The position numbers were made by a program, and so were the translations under genes. From the NCBI GenBank assembly GCA_964612975.1, contig CAZTGC010000001.1:186001-250000 (forward strand): a stretch of 64,000 nt of DNA, given 5' to 3'. Under the pieces are notes generated by a model that worked only from the letters and a program-made list of their open reading frames with translations, was not told where the DNA came from and did no database searches. This document shows positions 1 through 7,908 of this stretch, in pieces (the first letter of the stretch is position 1; each line of letters starts with the position of its first letter). Source of the stretch: NZ13-RE01 sp964612975. GTDB lineage: Bacteria > Dictyoglomota > Dictyoglomia > Dictyoglomales > Dictyoglomaceae.

Positions 1-444
1 AATATTCCAACCTTTTAAAGAAGCCTTTGCTGCTTCTATGGCTAAAATCCCTGTTCCTAAGGAAACAGTTTTTGAGTCATAGACTTCTATTTCTGCACTT
101 GGATTTTCTTCTTTTATAATATTTTTTGCATTGAGGGCAGATTGAAATGCTCCACTTCCCCAAGAAGTTATATGGATACTTAAAATTGGCCTCTCCTTTT
201 CTAAAAGTTTCTTAAACAATTCATAATATTCTCCAACCCCAGGACATGCAGTCTTAGGCAAATGATTTACATTGTTTTTCAAATATTCCCATACTTCTTC
301 TGGGGTAATATCTATCTTTTCTTTATATTCTTTATTGTTCATGTGTATATAGTAATTGACAATATATATACCATGTTTCTCTGCTAAGTCTTCAGGGATA
401 TCAGAAGTTGTGTCTGTTATTATACTAAAACTTTCTTTTGTCAT
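1..444 (-). CDS. DegV family protein, C-terminus cut by window edge
   Basis: The 148 N-terminal residues are visible and the rest lies beyond the left edge. They begin with SIITDTTSDIPEDLAEKHGI, the typical DegV opening, followed by a TACPGVGEYYELF stretch and an ITSWGSGAFQSA segment that matches the family's lipid-headgroup region. DegV proteins bind a fatty acid and, as FakB, present it to the kinase FakA. No fakA is visible here. A GGGGAG ribosome site precedes the ATG. It follows nadD by 27 bases on the same strand, so it is probably the distal gene of the rplU operon. Family assignment is firm; the exact lipid role is inferred. Confidence 0.87.
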   Translation of the reverse strand, partial: MTKESFSIITDTTSDIPEDLAEKHGIYIVNYYIHMNNKEYKEKIDITPEEVWEYLKNNVNHLPKTACPGVGEYYELFKKLLEKERPILSIHITSWGSGAFQSALNAKNIIKEENPSAEIEVYDSKTVSLGTGILAIEAAKASLKGWNI

Positions 445-471
445 TTAAATTCTCCCCAAATTTATAAAACT

Positions 472-1077
472 TTATAAATCAGTATAACAATATAATCCCT
501 TTTTGTAAATATACCTCTCCACTAAAGAAGGAACAAGGTATTTAATAGATTTTCCCATCTTAATTCTTTCCCTTATTTCTTGAGCGGAAATAGGAAGATA
601 TGGAAAATTAAAAAAGAATATTTTATCCTTATTTTTTTTAATAAATCTTTCTAAATTTATATTAAAAATTTCTTCCCCTCTTTTTCCTATAATTAAGTTA
701 CATAATTTTATTATCCTTTCAGGTTCTTTCCATGATAAAAATTGGCTAAAGGCATCACTACCTACGAGAAGAAATAATTCTTTGTTTTTATACATATTTC
801 TTATTTCCTCTAAGGTATCTATGAGATATGATTTTCCATCTCTTTTAATCTCTATATCTGAAACCTCAAAATAGGGAATATCAATTATTGCTAATAGAAT
901 CATTTCATATCTATCTCTTTCTGACGCAAAGGGAATATCCCTATGGGGAGGAATCTTATTGGGTATAAAAATTACTTTTTCTAAATTAAAATTTTCTCTT
1001 GCAGATTCTGCAAACCATAGATGTCCATTATGTATGGGATCAAAGGTTCCCCCTAAAATTCCAATTTTATTGCTCAT
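472..1077 (-). CDS. nadD: Nicotinate-nucleotide adenylyltransferase
   Basis: This enzyme joins nicotinate mononucleotide to AMP from ATP, giving deamido-NAD in NAD synthesis. The N-terminus reads GILGGTFDPIHNGHLWFAE, containing the nucleotidyltransferase GxFDPxHxGH motif, and the C-terminal half has the ISAQEIRERI segment (the family's SSTxIR-like motif). At about 201 residues it has the usual length. The ATG lies within the last codons of obgE, so the two genes overlap by 11 bases and are probably translationally coupled. An in-frame TTG two codons upstream (1083) is possible but the ATG is preferred. Obg-nadD adjacency is common in Gram-positive bacteria. Confidence 0.95.
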   Translation of the reverse strand: MSNKIGILGGTFDPIHNGHLWFAESARENFNLEKVIFIPNKIPPHRDIPFASERDRYEMILLAIIDIPYFEVSDIEIKRDGKSYLIDTLEEIRNMYKNKELFLLVGSDAFSQFLSWKEPERIIKLCNLIIGKRGEEIFNINLERFIKKNKDKIFFFNFPYLPISAQEIRERIKMGKSIKYLVPSLVERYIYKKGLYCYTDL

Positions 1078-2359
1078 TTTCAAGTATCAATTGGAAGTGA
1101 GGTGATGAATAATATTTGAAAAAGTAATCTCCAATCTTTATAAATTCTCCATCTTTCACCTTGTTCTTTCTTAGAATCTTTAATATTCCTCTTCTACGAA
1201 TATAGTTTATAAAATAACTTTGAGCCTGAAAATCATAAAGATTTAATCTATTTGCCAGGCTTACTGATTTTTTATCATAAAGAATCCAATATCCACCCTC
1301 TTTTTCAATGGAAATAATATCTTCCTTCAATTCTTCCCTTTCCCTTAGTTCCATCTGTGGAATCTCTATCAATTCCTTTAAGTTTTCCCAGATTAAATTA
1401 AGCAATTCTTCTAAATTCCACTTAAATTTTGCAGAGATAAAAATATAGGGAAGATTTTTCTGAGAAATCCAATCTTTAATCTCTTCCATTCTTTCTTGGG
1501 TTTCAGGAAGATCAATCTTATTAACAGCAATTATTCTCTTTTTATCTAATAATTTAGAATTATATAATCCTAATTCCCTCTCAAGAATAGAATATGCCCT
1601 TTCAGGAGAATTTATTTTATCACTTCCATCAAGAATAAATATTAAAAGGCGGGTTCTCTCAATATGTCTTAAAAATTCATGTCCCATCCCTTTCCCTAAG
1701 TGAGCCCCCTCGATAAGCCCAGGAATATCTGCTACGGTATAGCTAAACTCATCTCTCTGAACTACTCCAAGATTTGGGAATTTGGTAGTAAAGGGATAAT
1801 CTCCAATTTCTGGATGGGCTGAGGTTATTTGAGAAAGTAGAGTTGATTTTCCAGCATTAGGAAGACCTGCTAATCCAACATCTGCTATTACCTTTAGCTC
1901 TAAATATATCCATCTCTCTTCTCCCTTTTCTCCCTTTTCAGCAAAATAGGGAGTCTGTCTTGTTGATGTAGCAAAGGAGGAATTTCCTCTTCCCCCTTTA
2001 CCACCCCTTGCAGCAATTACCCTTTGTCCAGAATAGATAAGATCTTCGATAAGCTCATTAGTTTCAGCATCAAAAACCAAAGTTCCTACAGGAACCTTTA
2101 TAATTAAATCCTTTCCATTTTTTCCATGCTGGTTTTTCCCTCTACCGTGGGAGCCTTTTTCTGCAATAAAATGTCGTTTATAGTAAAAATCTAAAAGGGT
2201 ATCTAAATTCTCATCAGCCTCGAGAATTACATCTCCACCCTTTCCCCCATCTCCTCCATCGGGACCACCCTGTGGGGTAAATTTCTCCCTTCTAAAGGAG
2301 ATACATCCCTTTCCCCCATCTCCTCCTTTTACATATATTTTGGCTTTATCTATAAACAT
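1067..2359 (-). CDS. obgE: Obg GTPase
   Basis: Obg is a ribosome-associated GTPase involved in 50S assembly and stress responses. The protein shows three parts: a glycine-rich Obg fold (about residues 1-157, starting MFIDKAKIYVKGGDGGKGC), a G domain with P-loop GLPNAGKST, switch-II DIPGL and the NKID specificity motif, and a C-terminal OCT domain (from about residue 345). At 430 residues it is the standard three-domain length. Its ATG directly follows the rpmA stop codon, so rplU, rpmA and obgE form one transcription unit, a widely conserved arrangement. Confidence 0.97.
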   Translation of the reverse strand: MFIDKAKIYVKGGDGGKGCISFRREKFTPQGGPDGGDGGKGGDVILEADENLDTLLDFYYKRHFIAEKGSHGRGKNQHGKNGKDLIIKVPVGTLVFDAETNELIEDLIYSGQRVIAARGGKGGRGNSSFATSTRQTPYFAEKGEKGEERWIYLELKVIADVGLAGLPNAGKSTLLSQITSAHPEIGDYPFTTKFPNLGVVQRDEFSYTVADIPGLIEGAHLGKGMGHEFLRHIERTRLLIFILDGSDKINSPERAYSILERELGLYNSKLLDKKRIIAVNKIDLPETQERMEEIKDWISQKNLPYIFISAKFKWNLEELLNLIWENLKELIEIPQMELREREELKEDIISIEKEGGYWILYDKKSVSLANRLNLYDFQAQSYFINYIRRRGILKILRKNKVKDGEFIKIGDYFFKYYSSPHFQLILENEQ

Positions 2360-2614
2360 TTACTGAGTTGGTATTACATTTACTATCCTTTTGCCTTTTT
2401 TAATAGAAAACTTTACAATTCCAGGAGCTAAGGCAAATAAGGTATGATCTTTACCTATTCCTACATTTAAGCCGGGATAAAACTTTGTTCCCCTTTGTCT
2501 TACAATTATGTTTCCAGGATATACCATTTCATCTTGAAACTTTTTAACACCTAACCACTTTGGATTACTATCTCTTCCATTTCTACTTGCTCCACCAGAC
2601 TTTTTATGAGCCAT
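2360..2614 (-). CDS. rpmA: 50S ribosomal protein L27
   Basis: L27 sits at the peptidyl-transferase centre of the large subunit. The 84-residue sequence starts MAHKKSGGASRNGRDSNPKW and contains VRQRGTKFYPG, both hallmarks of L27. It begins directly at the mature-type MAHKK end, with no cleavable extension of the kind found in many Firmicutes. An AGAGGTGA ribosome site precedes the ATG. Only 12 bases separate it from rplU, so no room exists for the ysxB-like protease gene that sits between rplU and rpmA in Bacillus, consistent with the absence of a cleaved N-terminus. Confidence 0.98.
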   Translation of the reverse strand: MAHKKSGGASRNGRDSNPKWLGVKKFQDEMVYPGNIIVRQRGTKFYPGLNVGIGKDHTLFALAPGIVKFSIKKGKRIVNVIPTQ

Positions 2615-2626
2615 TTTATCACCTCT

Positions 2627-2941
2627 CTATTGAATAACAATATTTTCAATTGATAATCTTGTGAAGGGTTGTCTATGTCCATATTTTCTTCTATAATGCT
2701 TTTTCCTTTTAAATTTAAACACTATAACTTTGGGATATTTATCTTGTTTTAGAACCCTTGCGATAACCTTTACCCCTTCTAAATATGGTTTTCCTATTAA
2801 AACCTCCCCATCTTTATTCAAAAGCAAAATTTTGTCTAAAATAATTTCTTCACCTTCCTTAGCACTTATCTTTTCTACCTTAATAATACTTCCTATGGAC
2901 ACTTTATATTGCTTTCCTCCTGTTTCTACTACTGCAAACAT
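2627..2941 (-). CDS. rplU: 50S ribosomal protein L21
   Basis: L21 is a 23S rRNA-binding protein of the large subunit. The 104-residue product starts MFAVVETGGKQYKVS, the near-universal L21 opening, and ends with the basic KFKRKKHYRRKYGHRQPFT segment. A GGAGGG ribosome site is seven bases ahead of the ATG. It is the first gene of the leftward unit rplU-rpmA-obgE-nadD-degV and has a good promoter upstream in the divergent gap shared with rpmB. Confidence 0.98.
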   Translation of the reverse strand: MFAVVETGGKQYKVSIGSIIKVEKISAKEGEEIILDKILLLNKDGEVLIGKPYLEGVKVIARVLKQDKYPKVIVFKFKRKKHYRRKYGHRQPFTRLSIENIVIQ

Positions 2942-2990
2942 TTATTCCCTCCTTCAAAAAGATATTTTTTGTAAAATTTAGACAATACAA

Positions 2991-3018
2991 TTTATCATTT
3001 TAAAAATCTTCTTGTCAA
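2991..3018 (-). promoter_or_regulatory. Promoter of the rplU operon
   Basis: On the minus strand a perfect TTGACA (-35) is followed after 16 bases by GATAAA (4 of 6 matches to the -10 consensus). It lies about 50 bases upstream of the rplU start in the 193-base divergent gap. Assignment is by consensus only. Confidence 0.6.
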
Positions 3019-3052
3019 GATTTGTAAATAACTTTTTATCTCTTAAAATTTT

Positions 3053-3080
3053 TTTACTTTTATGCTATAAATCCTATGAT
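3053..3080 (+). promoter_or_regulatory. Promoter of rpmB and the V-ATPase operon
   Basis: TTTACT (-35) and TATGAT (-10) are separated by 16 bases, about 55 bases upstream of rpmB. Because only 4-12 bases separate the next genes, this is the only obvious promoter for the whole run down to alr. Assignment is by consensus only. Confidence 0.5.
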
Positions 3081-3134
3081 ATAATTGACAGAGTATTGTT
3101 AACATTAAGGAAATAGTGAAGGGAGGATTATAAG

Positions 3135-3326
3135 ATGTCAAGAAAATGTGATATTTGTGGTAAGGGACCATGGGTTGGATTACAAGTTAGCCATTCCCAT
3201 AGAAGAACAAAAAGAAGATGGCTTCCAAATCTTCAAAAAGTTAGAGCAGTAGTTAATGGAAAGATTTTAAATTTAAAGGTTTGTACAAGATGTCTTAAAG
3301 CAGGTAAAGTTGTAAGGGCGGTGTAA
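3135..3326 (+). CDS. rpmB: 50S ribosomal protein L28
   Basis: This is a 63-residue L28 of the large subunit. It begins MSRKCDICGKGPWVGLQVSH and carries two Cys pairs (CDIC and CTRC), so it is the zinc-binding form. The basic SHRRTKRRWLPNLQKV core is typical. An AGGGAGG ribosome site lies nine bases before the ATG. It is the first gene of a rightward unit and is followed after four bases by the V-ATPase genes, an unusual partner for a ribosomal protein gene. Confidence 0.97.
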   Translation: MSRKCDICGKGPWVGLQVSHSHRRTKRRWLPNLQKVRAVVNGKILNLKVCTRCLKAGKVVRAV

Positions 3327-3330
3327 GGAT

Positions 3331-3651
3331 ATGGAAGATAAAATAAAGGATATTGTAAATTTTATAGTAGGGAAGGAAAAGGAAATTGAAGAAAATATTG
3401 AATCTACAAAGGAGTATTGGTCTTCCTGGATTAAAAATGAGATTATTCGTTGGGAGGAAGAGGAAAGGAAAATTAGGGAGAATTTTGGAGAGTTTTTAAA
3501 AGGATTTGCTGAGGAAAAGAGAGTTGAAATGAGTAAAAAAGAGAAAAAATTAGAAGAGGAATTTCAAAAGAAGAAAGAGGAATATAGAAGAAAATTAGAG
3601 GAAAATTATTCTAAAGCTTTAGAATTCCTTTGGGAAAAAATTGGAGAATAG
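3331..3651 (+). CDS. V-type ATPase peripheral-stalk coiled coil (G/H-like)
   Basis: The 106-residue product is almost entirely charged (Glu and Lys rich) with heptad-like spacing, so it should form one long helix. By position at the head of a V/A-type ATPase operon and by composition it is the small stalk subunit (NtpF of Enterococcus, subunit H or G elsewhere) that pairs with subunit E to form the peripheral stalks joining the head to subunit I. Coiled-coil sequences are weak evidence for family, so the name rests mainly on context. It starts four bases after rpmB. Confidence 0.75.
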   Translation: MEDKIKDIVNFIVGKEKEIEENIESTKEYWSSWIKNEIIRWEEEERKIRENFGEFLKGFAEEKRVEMSKKEKKLEEEFQKKKEEYRRKLEENYSKALEFLWEKIGE

Positions 3652-3654
3652 ACT

Positions 3655-5610
3655 ATGGCTATTGAACCTATAAAAAGATTTTGGATTGCAGTCTCTAAGG
3701 ATAATGGAGAGAAACTATCCTCTTTCCTTAAAGAATATTCCTTAATTCATTGGGAGGATCTTTCTCCACAAGAGTCTTCTTCATCTCTTGAATATATGGA
3801 GCTTTTGAATAAAATTGAAGAGGTAGAAAGGATTATTTCTAAAATCTTTCCTGAAAAAAAGGGATTTTTAGAGGGATTTTTTGGAGGGAGACCTGAGATT
3901 TCAAGGGAAGAATTAGAAAAATTAAGAAAAGAAATTTCTTGGGAAGATTTATATAAAAAGGCAAAGTCTATTGAAAGATCTTTGAATTTATTAGAAGAAA
4001 AAGAAAAATATCTCCAAAATTTATATCAAGAAACCTTATATTGGGAAGATTTAGATGAATATCTTGATTTTCCAAGAAATTTTAAAGGATTTTTCTTTTA
4101 TAGTGGAAGTTTTATAAAGGAAAATTTTGAAAGGTTTAAAGAGGAAACAAAGGATATTTGGGATAAGGGGTGGATAAAACACTGGGAGAAGGAAAAGGAG
4201 ATTAAATGTATATTTATAGTTTCAAAGGAAGATAAGGATAAAGTAGAAGAAATTTTATTAAAATGTAAATTTGAATTTCATAGAATTCCATACTTAAAGG
4301 GAAAACCTAAGGAAAGCCTTGAGAAAATAAAAAAACATCTGGAAATATTGAGAAAAGATTTAGACGAAATTTTAAAATCTGTAAAGGAACTTTACAATAA
4401 AAAATCAAATTTGTTAGCATGGTATGATTACTTTTATATAAAGTCTCAAGAAAAGGGTTTTAAGAATTTTAGTTTTGATAGCAAATATTTTGTAATTTAT
4501 TCAGGATGGATTCCTCAGAGGACTAAAGAAAAATTTATTAATAAAATAAAAGAAAACCTTGGAGATTTTGTTTGGGAAGAAAGAGATCCTTTACCAGAGG
4601 AAGATCCTCCTGTTCTTCTTAAGAATCCTAAAATTTTTAAACCCTTTGAATTTTTAACAAAACTTTATGGACTACCTCCCTATGGAACCTTAGATCCTAC
4701 ACCTTTTACTGCTCCCTTTTATCTTCTTTTCTTTGGAATATGTGTTGGAGATTTTGGCTATGGCTTACTACTTCTTCTCTTCTCCTTACTGGTGAAGAAG
4801 AAGTTTAAACCTGAGGGTTCTGCTAAGGAATTAATGGATTTGCTTTCAGTTTTGAGCATTCCATCCATGATTGTAGGAATTATTACCTGGAGCTTTTTTG
4901 GAAATCAAATATTTTTAGGACCTGAGGGAAAATTTTTGGGAATTTTTCCTATAATTAATCCATCAGTAGATTTAATAAAAGCCTTGAGTATAGCTCTATT
5001 TATTGGAATAATTTCTCAATTTTATGCTTTAATATTGAGATTTATATCTTCTTGGAAAAAGAGGGATTATAGATCTGCTTTATTTGATTCCATTTTATGG
5101 ATTGTTTTCTTGGGTTCCATATTATTATACCTTTATTCAAGGCTTCAAAATGTGTCTTCCGTAAACTTTATTAAATATCTAATCTTAATAAGCTTATTGG
5201 GGTTGATTTTTACCCAGGGCAGAGAGTATAGGGGAATTGCAAGAATTATTGTGGGAATAATAAGTATTTATGGTATATTAGGAGGATATGGAATAACTTC
5301 TTTTATTGGAGATATTCTTTCTTATTCTCGTCTCTTTGCATTAAATTTGGTAAGTTCAATTTTTGGATTTGTGATAACTCAGCTTTCTGAAATGGTAAGA
5401 AATATTCCCTTTCTTGGTTTGATTTTATTTAGTATTATTTGGATTGCAGGACAACTTTTAAATTTTATCTTGAGCATATTAGGAGCATTCGTTCACTCTA
5501 CTCGTTTGCAGTTTCTTGAAATTTTTGGGAGATTCTATTTTGCTGGGGGAAAAATATTTAATTCATTTAAGATAGATGGAAAATATTATAAACTTAAAGA
5601 ATCCAAATAG
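3655..5610 (+). CDS. atpI: V-type ATP synthase subunit I
   Basis: Subunit I (NtpI, the a-type subunit) forms the membrane half-channels beside the rotor ring. The 651-residue protein has a long soluble N-terminal half rich in charged helices (to about residue 340), then a membrane half with about seven or eight hydrophobic segments beginning near PPYGTLDPTPFTAPFYLLFFG. The GDILSYSRLFALNL motif (near residue 555) contains the essential arginine region of the family. Start follows the preceding gene by three bases. Length and order match other bacterial V-type operons. Confidence 0.95.
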   Translation: MAIEPIKRFWIAVSKDNGEKLSSFLKEYSLIHWEDLSPQESSSSLEYMELLNKIEEVERIISKIFPEKKGFLEGFFGGRPEISREELEKLRKEISWEDLYKKAKSIERSLNLLEEKEKYLQNLYQETLYWEDLDEYLDFPRNFKGFFFYSGSFIKENFERFKEETKDIWDKGWIKHWEKEKEIKCIFIVSKEDKDKVEEILLKCKFEFHRIPYLKGKPKESLEKIKKHLEILRKDLDEILKSVKELYNKKSNLLAWYDYFYIKSQEKGFKNFSFDSKYFVIYSGWIPQRTKEKFINKIKENLGDFVWEERDPLPEEDPPVLLKNPKIFKPFEFLTKLYGLPPYGTLDPTPFTAPFYLLFFGICVGDFGYGLLLLLFSLLVKKKFKPEGSAKELMDLLSVLSIPSMIVGIITWSFFGNQIFLGPEGKFLGIFPIINPSVDLIKALSIALFIGIISQFYALILRFISSWKKRDYRSALFDSILWIVFLGSILLYLYSRLQNVSSVNFIKYLILISLLGLIFTQGREYRGIARIIVGIISIYGILGGYGITSFIGDILSYSRLFALNLVSSIFGFVITQLSEMVRNIPFLGLILFSIIWIAGQLLNFILSILGAFVHSTRLQFLEIFGRFYFAGGKIFNSFKIDGKYYKLKESK

Positions 5611-5622
5611 GAGGTAAGCGAT

Positions 5623-6096
5623 ATGTTGGGATTAGCAATTGCATTAATTGGTGCCGCTTTAGGTGCAGCTCTTGCAGCTGCAGGTTCTGGCAAGGGGGTT
5701 GGAATTGCAGGGGAATCAGCTGCAGGAGTTTTAGCAGAGAAGCCAGAACTTTTTGGAACAGTTTTAATTCTTCAAGCTCTTCCCGGGACCCAAGGTTTTT
5801 ATGGTTTTATCTCTGCATTTCTTATTTTATTAAGATTAGGAATCTTAGGGGGAAGATTGCCAGAGTTAACTATTGAGCAAGGACTTTCAGTATTTGCTGT
5901 CTCCATTCCAATAATGTTTGGGGAATTTGTCAGTGCCATATGGCAAGGTAGAGCCAGTGCAGCAGCTCTACAAATGGTAGCTCAAAAACCTGAGACTTCA
6001 GGACAGGCAATTATTATTCCTGCATTAGTAGAAACCTATGCTATTCTTTCTCTAATAACTTCAATAATCTTTCTATTCTATGGAGTGAAAATATAA
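5623..6096 (+). CDS. atpK: V-type ATP synthase subunit K (rotor ring)
   Basis: This 157-residue proteolipid has four membrane helices arranged as two tandem hairpins, like Enterococcus hirae NtpK rather than the single-hairpin F-type c subunit. All five side chains known to hold sodium in the E. hirae ring are present at matching places: Leu53, Thr56 and Gln57 in LPGTQG, Gln108 in WQGR, and Glu137 in VETYA. The first hairpin has no carboxylate, so one ion per two hairpins is expected. A strong AGGAGGT ribosome site precedes it, fitting the high copy number of this subunit. Sodium specificity is inferred from these ligands. Confidence 0.95.
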   Translation: MLGLAIALIGAALGAALAAAGSGKGVGIAGESAAGVLAEKPELFGTVLILQALPGTQGFYGFISAFLILLRLGILGGRLPELTIEQGLSVFAVSIPIMFGEFVSAIWQGRASAAALQMVAQKPETSGQAIIIPALVETYAILSLITSIIFLFYGVKI

Positions 6097-6666
6097 ATGG
6101 GTCTAGAAAAGATTATTGAAAGATTAGATAAAGAAAGAGAAGAAAAAATTTTAGAGATAAAAAATAAAGCAGAAAAGGAATTGGAAAAAATTTTAGAAAA
6201 AAGGAAAAAAGAATTAGAACTTTGGAAGGAAGAGAGAATAAAGAGATTAGAGGAAACTTTATTAAATGAAGAGAGTATTGCTTTAGCTAAAAAGAGACTA
6301 AAATTTAAAGATGAAATATCTGCATTAGAAAATGAGATGATTTTAAAATTAAGAGGGGATATTTTAAATAAATTTCTTTCCCTAAATAGCCGTGAATACC
6401 AAAGATTTTGGGAAAAGATGTTAGATAAAGAGGGTATAAATTCAGGAGAAATTATTTTAGCAAAGGGAGAGCAAAGATTAAATATAAAAGATTTATGTGA
6501 TAAATATAATTTAACTTATAAAGGCGAAGTATATGAGGGAAAAGCAGGATTTATGGTTAAAATAGAAAATATTATTTTGGATTTGACTTTGGAAAGTATT
6601 ATTGATGAAGAAATAAATAAATATATTTTAGACATAGCAAGAATATTAAGAGGAGAAGTTGAATGA
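6097..6666 (+). CDS. atpE: V-type ATP synthase subunit E
   Basis: Subunit E is the second component of the peripheral stalk, with an N-terminal coiled coil and a C-terminal globular part that binds the head. The 189-residue product matches this: residues 1-90 are a highly charged helix and the remainder is a mixed fold ending in the DLTLESIIDEEINKYILDIARIL segment, which resembles the family's C-terminus. The ATG follows the atpK stop codon with no gap. It overlaps the next gene by four bases (ATGA). Confidence 0.88.
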   Translation: MGLEKIIERLDKEREEKILEIKNKAEKELEKILEKRKKELELWKEERIKRLEETLLNEESIALAKKRLKFKDEISALENEMILKLRGDILNKFLSLNSREYQRFWEKMLDKEGINSGEIILAKGEQRLNIKDLCDKYNLTYKGEVYEGKAGFMVKIENIILDLTLESIIDEEINKYILDIARILRGEVE

Positions 6667-7583
6667 GCTACCAAAAATATCTATTTATATCTACAAATTT
6701 AAAGGCAAAAATTTCTAAATTTATAGACCTTTCTTCCTTTTTATGGCTTAAGGAAGCAGAGTGGGAAGAGGTTGGGGATTGGTTAAAGAATACTCCTTAC
6801 AATTTTTTATTAGAAAATGAAGATTGGGATAAGGCTTTATGGGAGCATTTAAATAAGGAACTTCAAAATATAAGAAGAAACATAAGGGATAAAATTTTTG
6901 AAAGTTTACTTCTCTGGGATTTTTATTTTTATAATTTAAAAGCTTCTATACATCAAATTAATAAGGAAACTGATTGGGAAGTTTTATATCCTATAAATTT
7001 TCCTGAAAGATTTTATCAAGAATCTAAATTTATTTACCAAAGAGCTATTAAAATTTGGGAAGAGACAAATGATATCTTTGAGGTAGATTTGTTTTTAGAC
7101 TTACAAAATATTTTGATTTCTGAAAGTTTTCTTGAGAATTTAGGAAATAGAAATCTCTATTCTTTCTTTAATTTTAGAAACAGATTACTACTTATTGAAA
7201 TTCTCTATAGAGCAACAAACTTGGGAAAAAGATGGGAAGAAATTGAAAAAGCAGGAATTTTACAAGTTAAGTATGGAATTGATTTTAAATATTTATATTC
7301 TTTATCAATGAATCAATGGCCTGAATTTTTTAGTGGAAAATATAGAGATTTTACAAAAGAGTTAATTGAAAAAAAAGAGGATATAGATTTTCTAATTGAG
7401 AAGTTTGTTTTTGAATTTTTGAAGAAGAATTTTTCGAAAGTAGTAAGTGGTCCTGAAGTTGTTTTATATTACTTTTATAATAAATACTTAGAGGGAAAGG
7501 AATTAATATCTATTTTGAAATTGAAGAGAAATAAAATTCCCTTTAATTTATGGGAAAAGAGGTTTTTAAAGATAAATGTCTGA
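6663..7583 (+). CDS. atpC: V-type ATP synthase subunit C
   Basis: Subunit C (the d-type subunit) is a funnel-shaped, mostly helical protein that connects the central rotor stalk to the K ring. The 306-residue sequence is rich in aromatic and charged residues and predicted helical, with little motif-level conservation, as is usual for the family. Its size and its place between E and F in the operon are the main evidence. It overlaps atpE by four bases and atpF by eight. Confidence 0.85.
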   Translation: MSYQKYLFISTNLKAKISKFIDLSSFLWLKEAEWEEVGDWLKNTPYNFLLENEDWDKALWEHLNKELQNIRRNIRDKIFESLLLWDFYFYNLKASIHQINKETDWEVLYPINFPERFYQESKFIYQRAIKIWEETNDIFEVDLFLDLQNILISESFLENLGNRNLYSFFNFRNRLLLIEILYRATNLGKRWEEIEKAGILQVKYGIDFKYLYSLSMNQWPEFFSGKYRDFTKELIEKKEDIDFLIEKFVFEFLKKNFSKVVSGPEVVLYYFYNKYLEGKELISILKLKRNKIPFNLWEKRFLKINV

Positions 7584-7908
7584 GGGAAGAATTGCGATTA
7601 TAGGTTTTAAAGATTTAATAGAGATTTTTAAAATTTTTGGAGTGGAGACCTTTAGTGTTAAGAATGGTTTACAAGCTCTGGATGTCTTTAAAAATCTCTC
7701 CGAAAAGGAGTATAAACTTATAATAATCTTGGAGAGCGTCTCTCAAAAAATTTTAGAGCAAAAGACAAAGAAGAGAATCCTTATTCTTCCTGATACTTTT
7801 TCTCATATTAATTTGGGGATGGAAATCATAAGAAAAAATATTGAAAGGGTATTGGGAGTAGATATCTTAGCAGAAGGAGAGGGATACTATGAAAGGAAAA
7901 ATTATTAG
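7576..7908 (+). CDS. atpF: V-type ATP synthase subunit F
   Basis: Subunit F is a small rotor-stalk protein that binds subunit D and can regulate ATP hydrolysis. The 110-residue sequence opens with RIAIIGFKDLIEIFKIFGVET, typical of the alternating alpha/beta F fold, and contains LIIILESVSQKI, matching the family's hydrophobic third strand. It overlaps both neighbours (8 bases with atpC, 20 with atpA), which suggests coupled translation. Confidence 0.9.
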   Translation: MSEGRIAIIGFKDLIEIFKIFGVETFSVKNGLQALDVFKNLSEKEYKLIIILESVSQKILEQKTKKRILILPDTFSHINLGMEIIRKNIERVLGVDILAEGEGYYERKNY

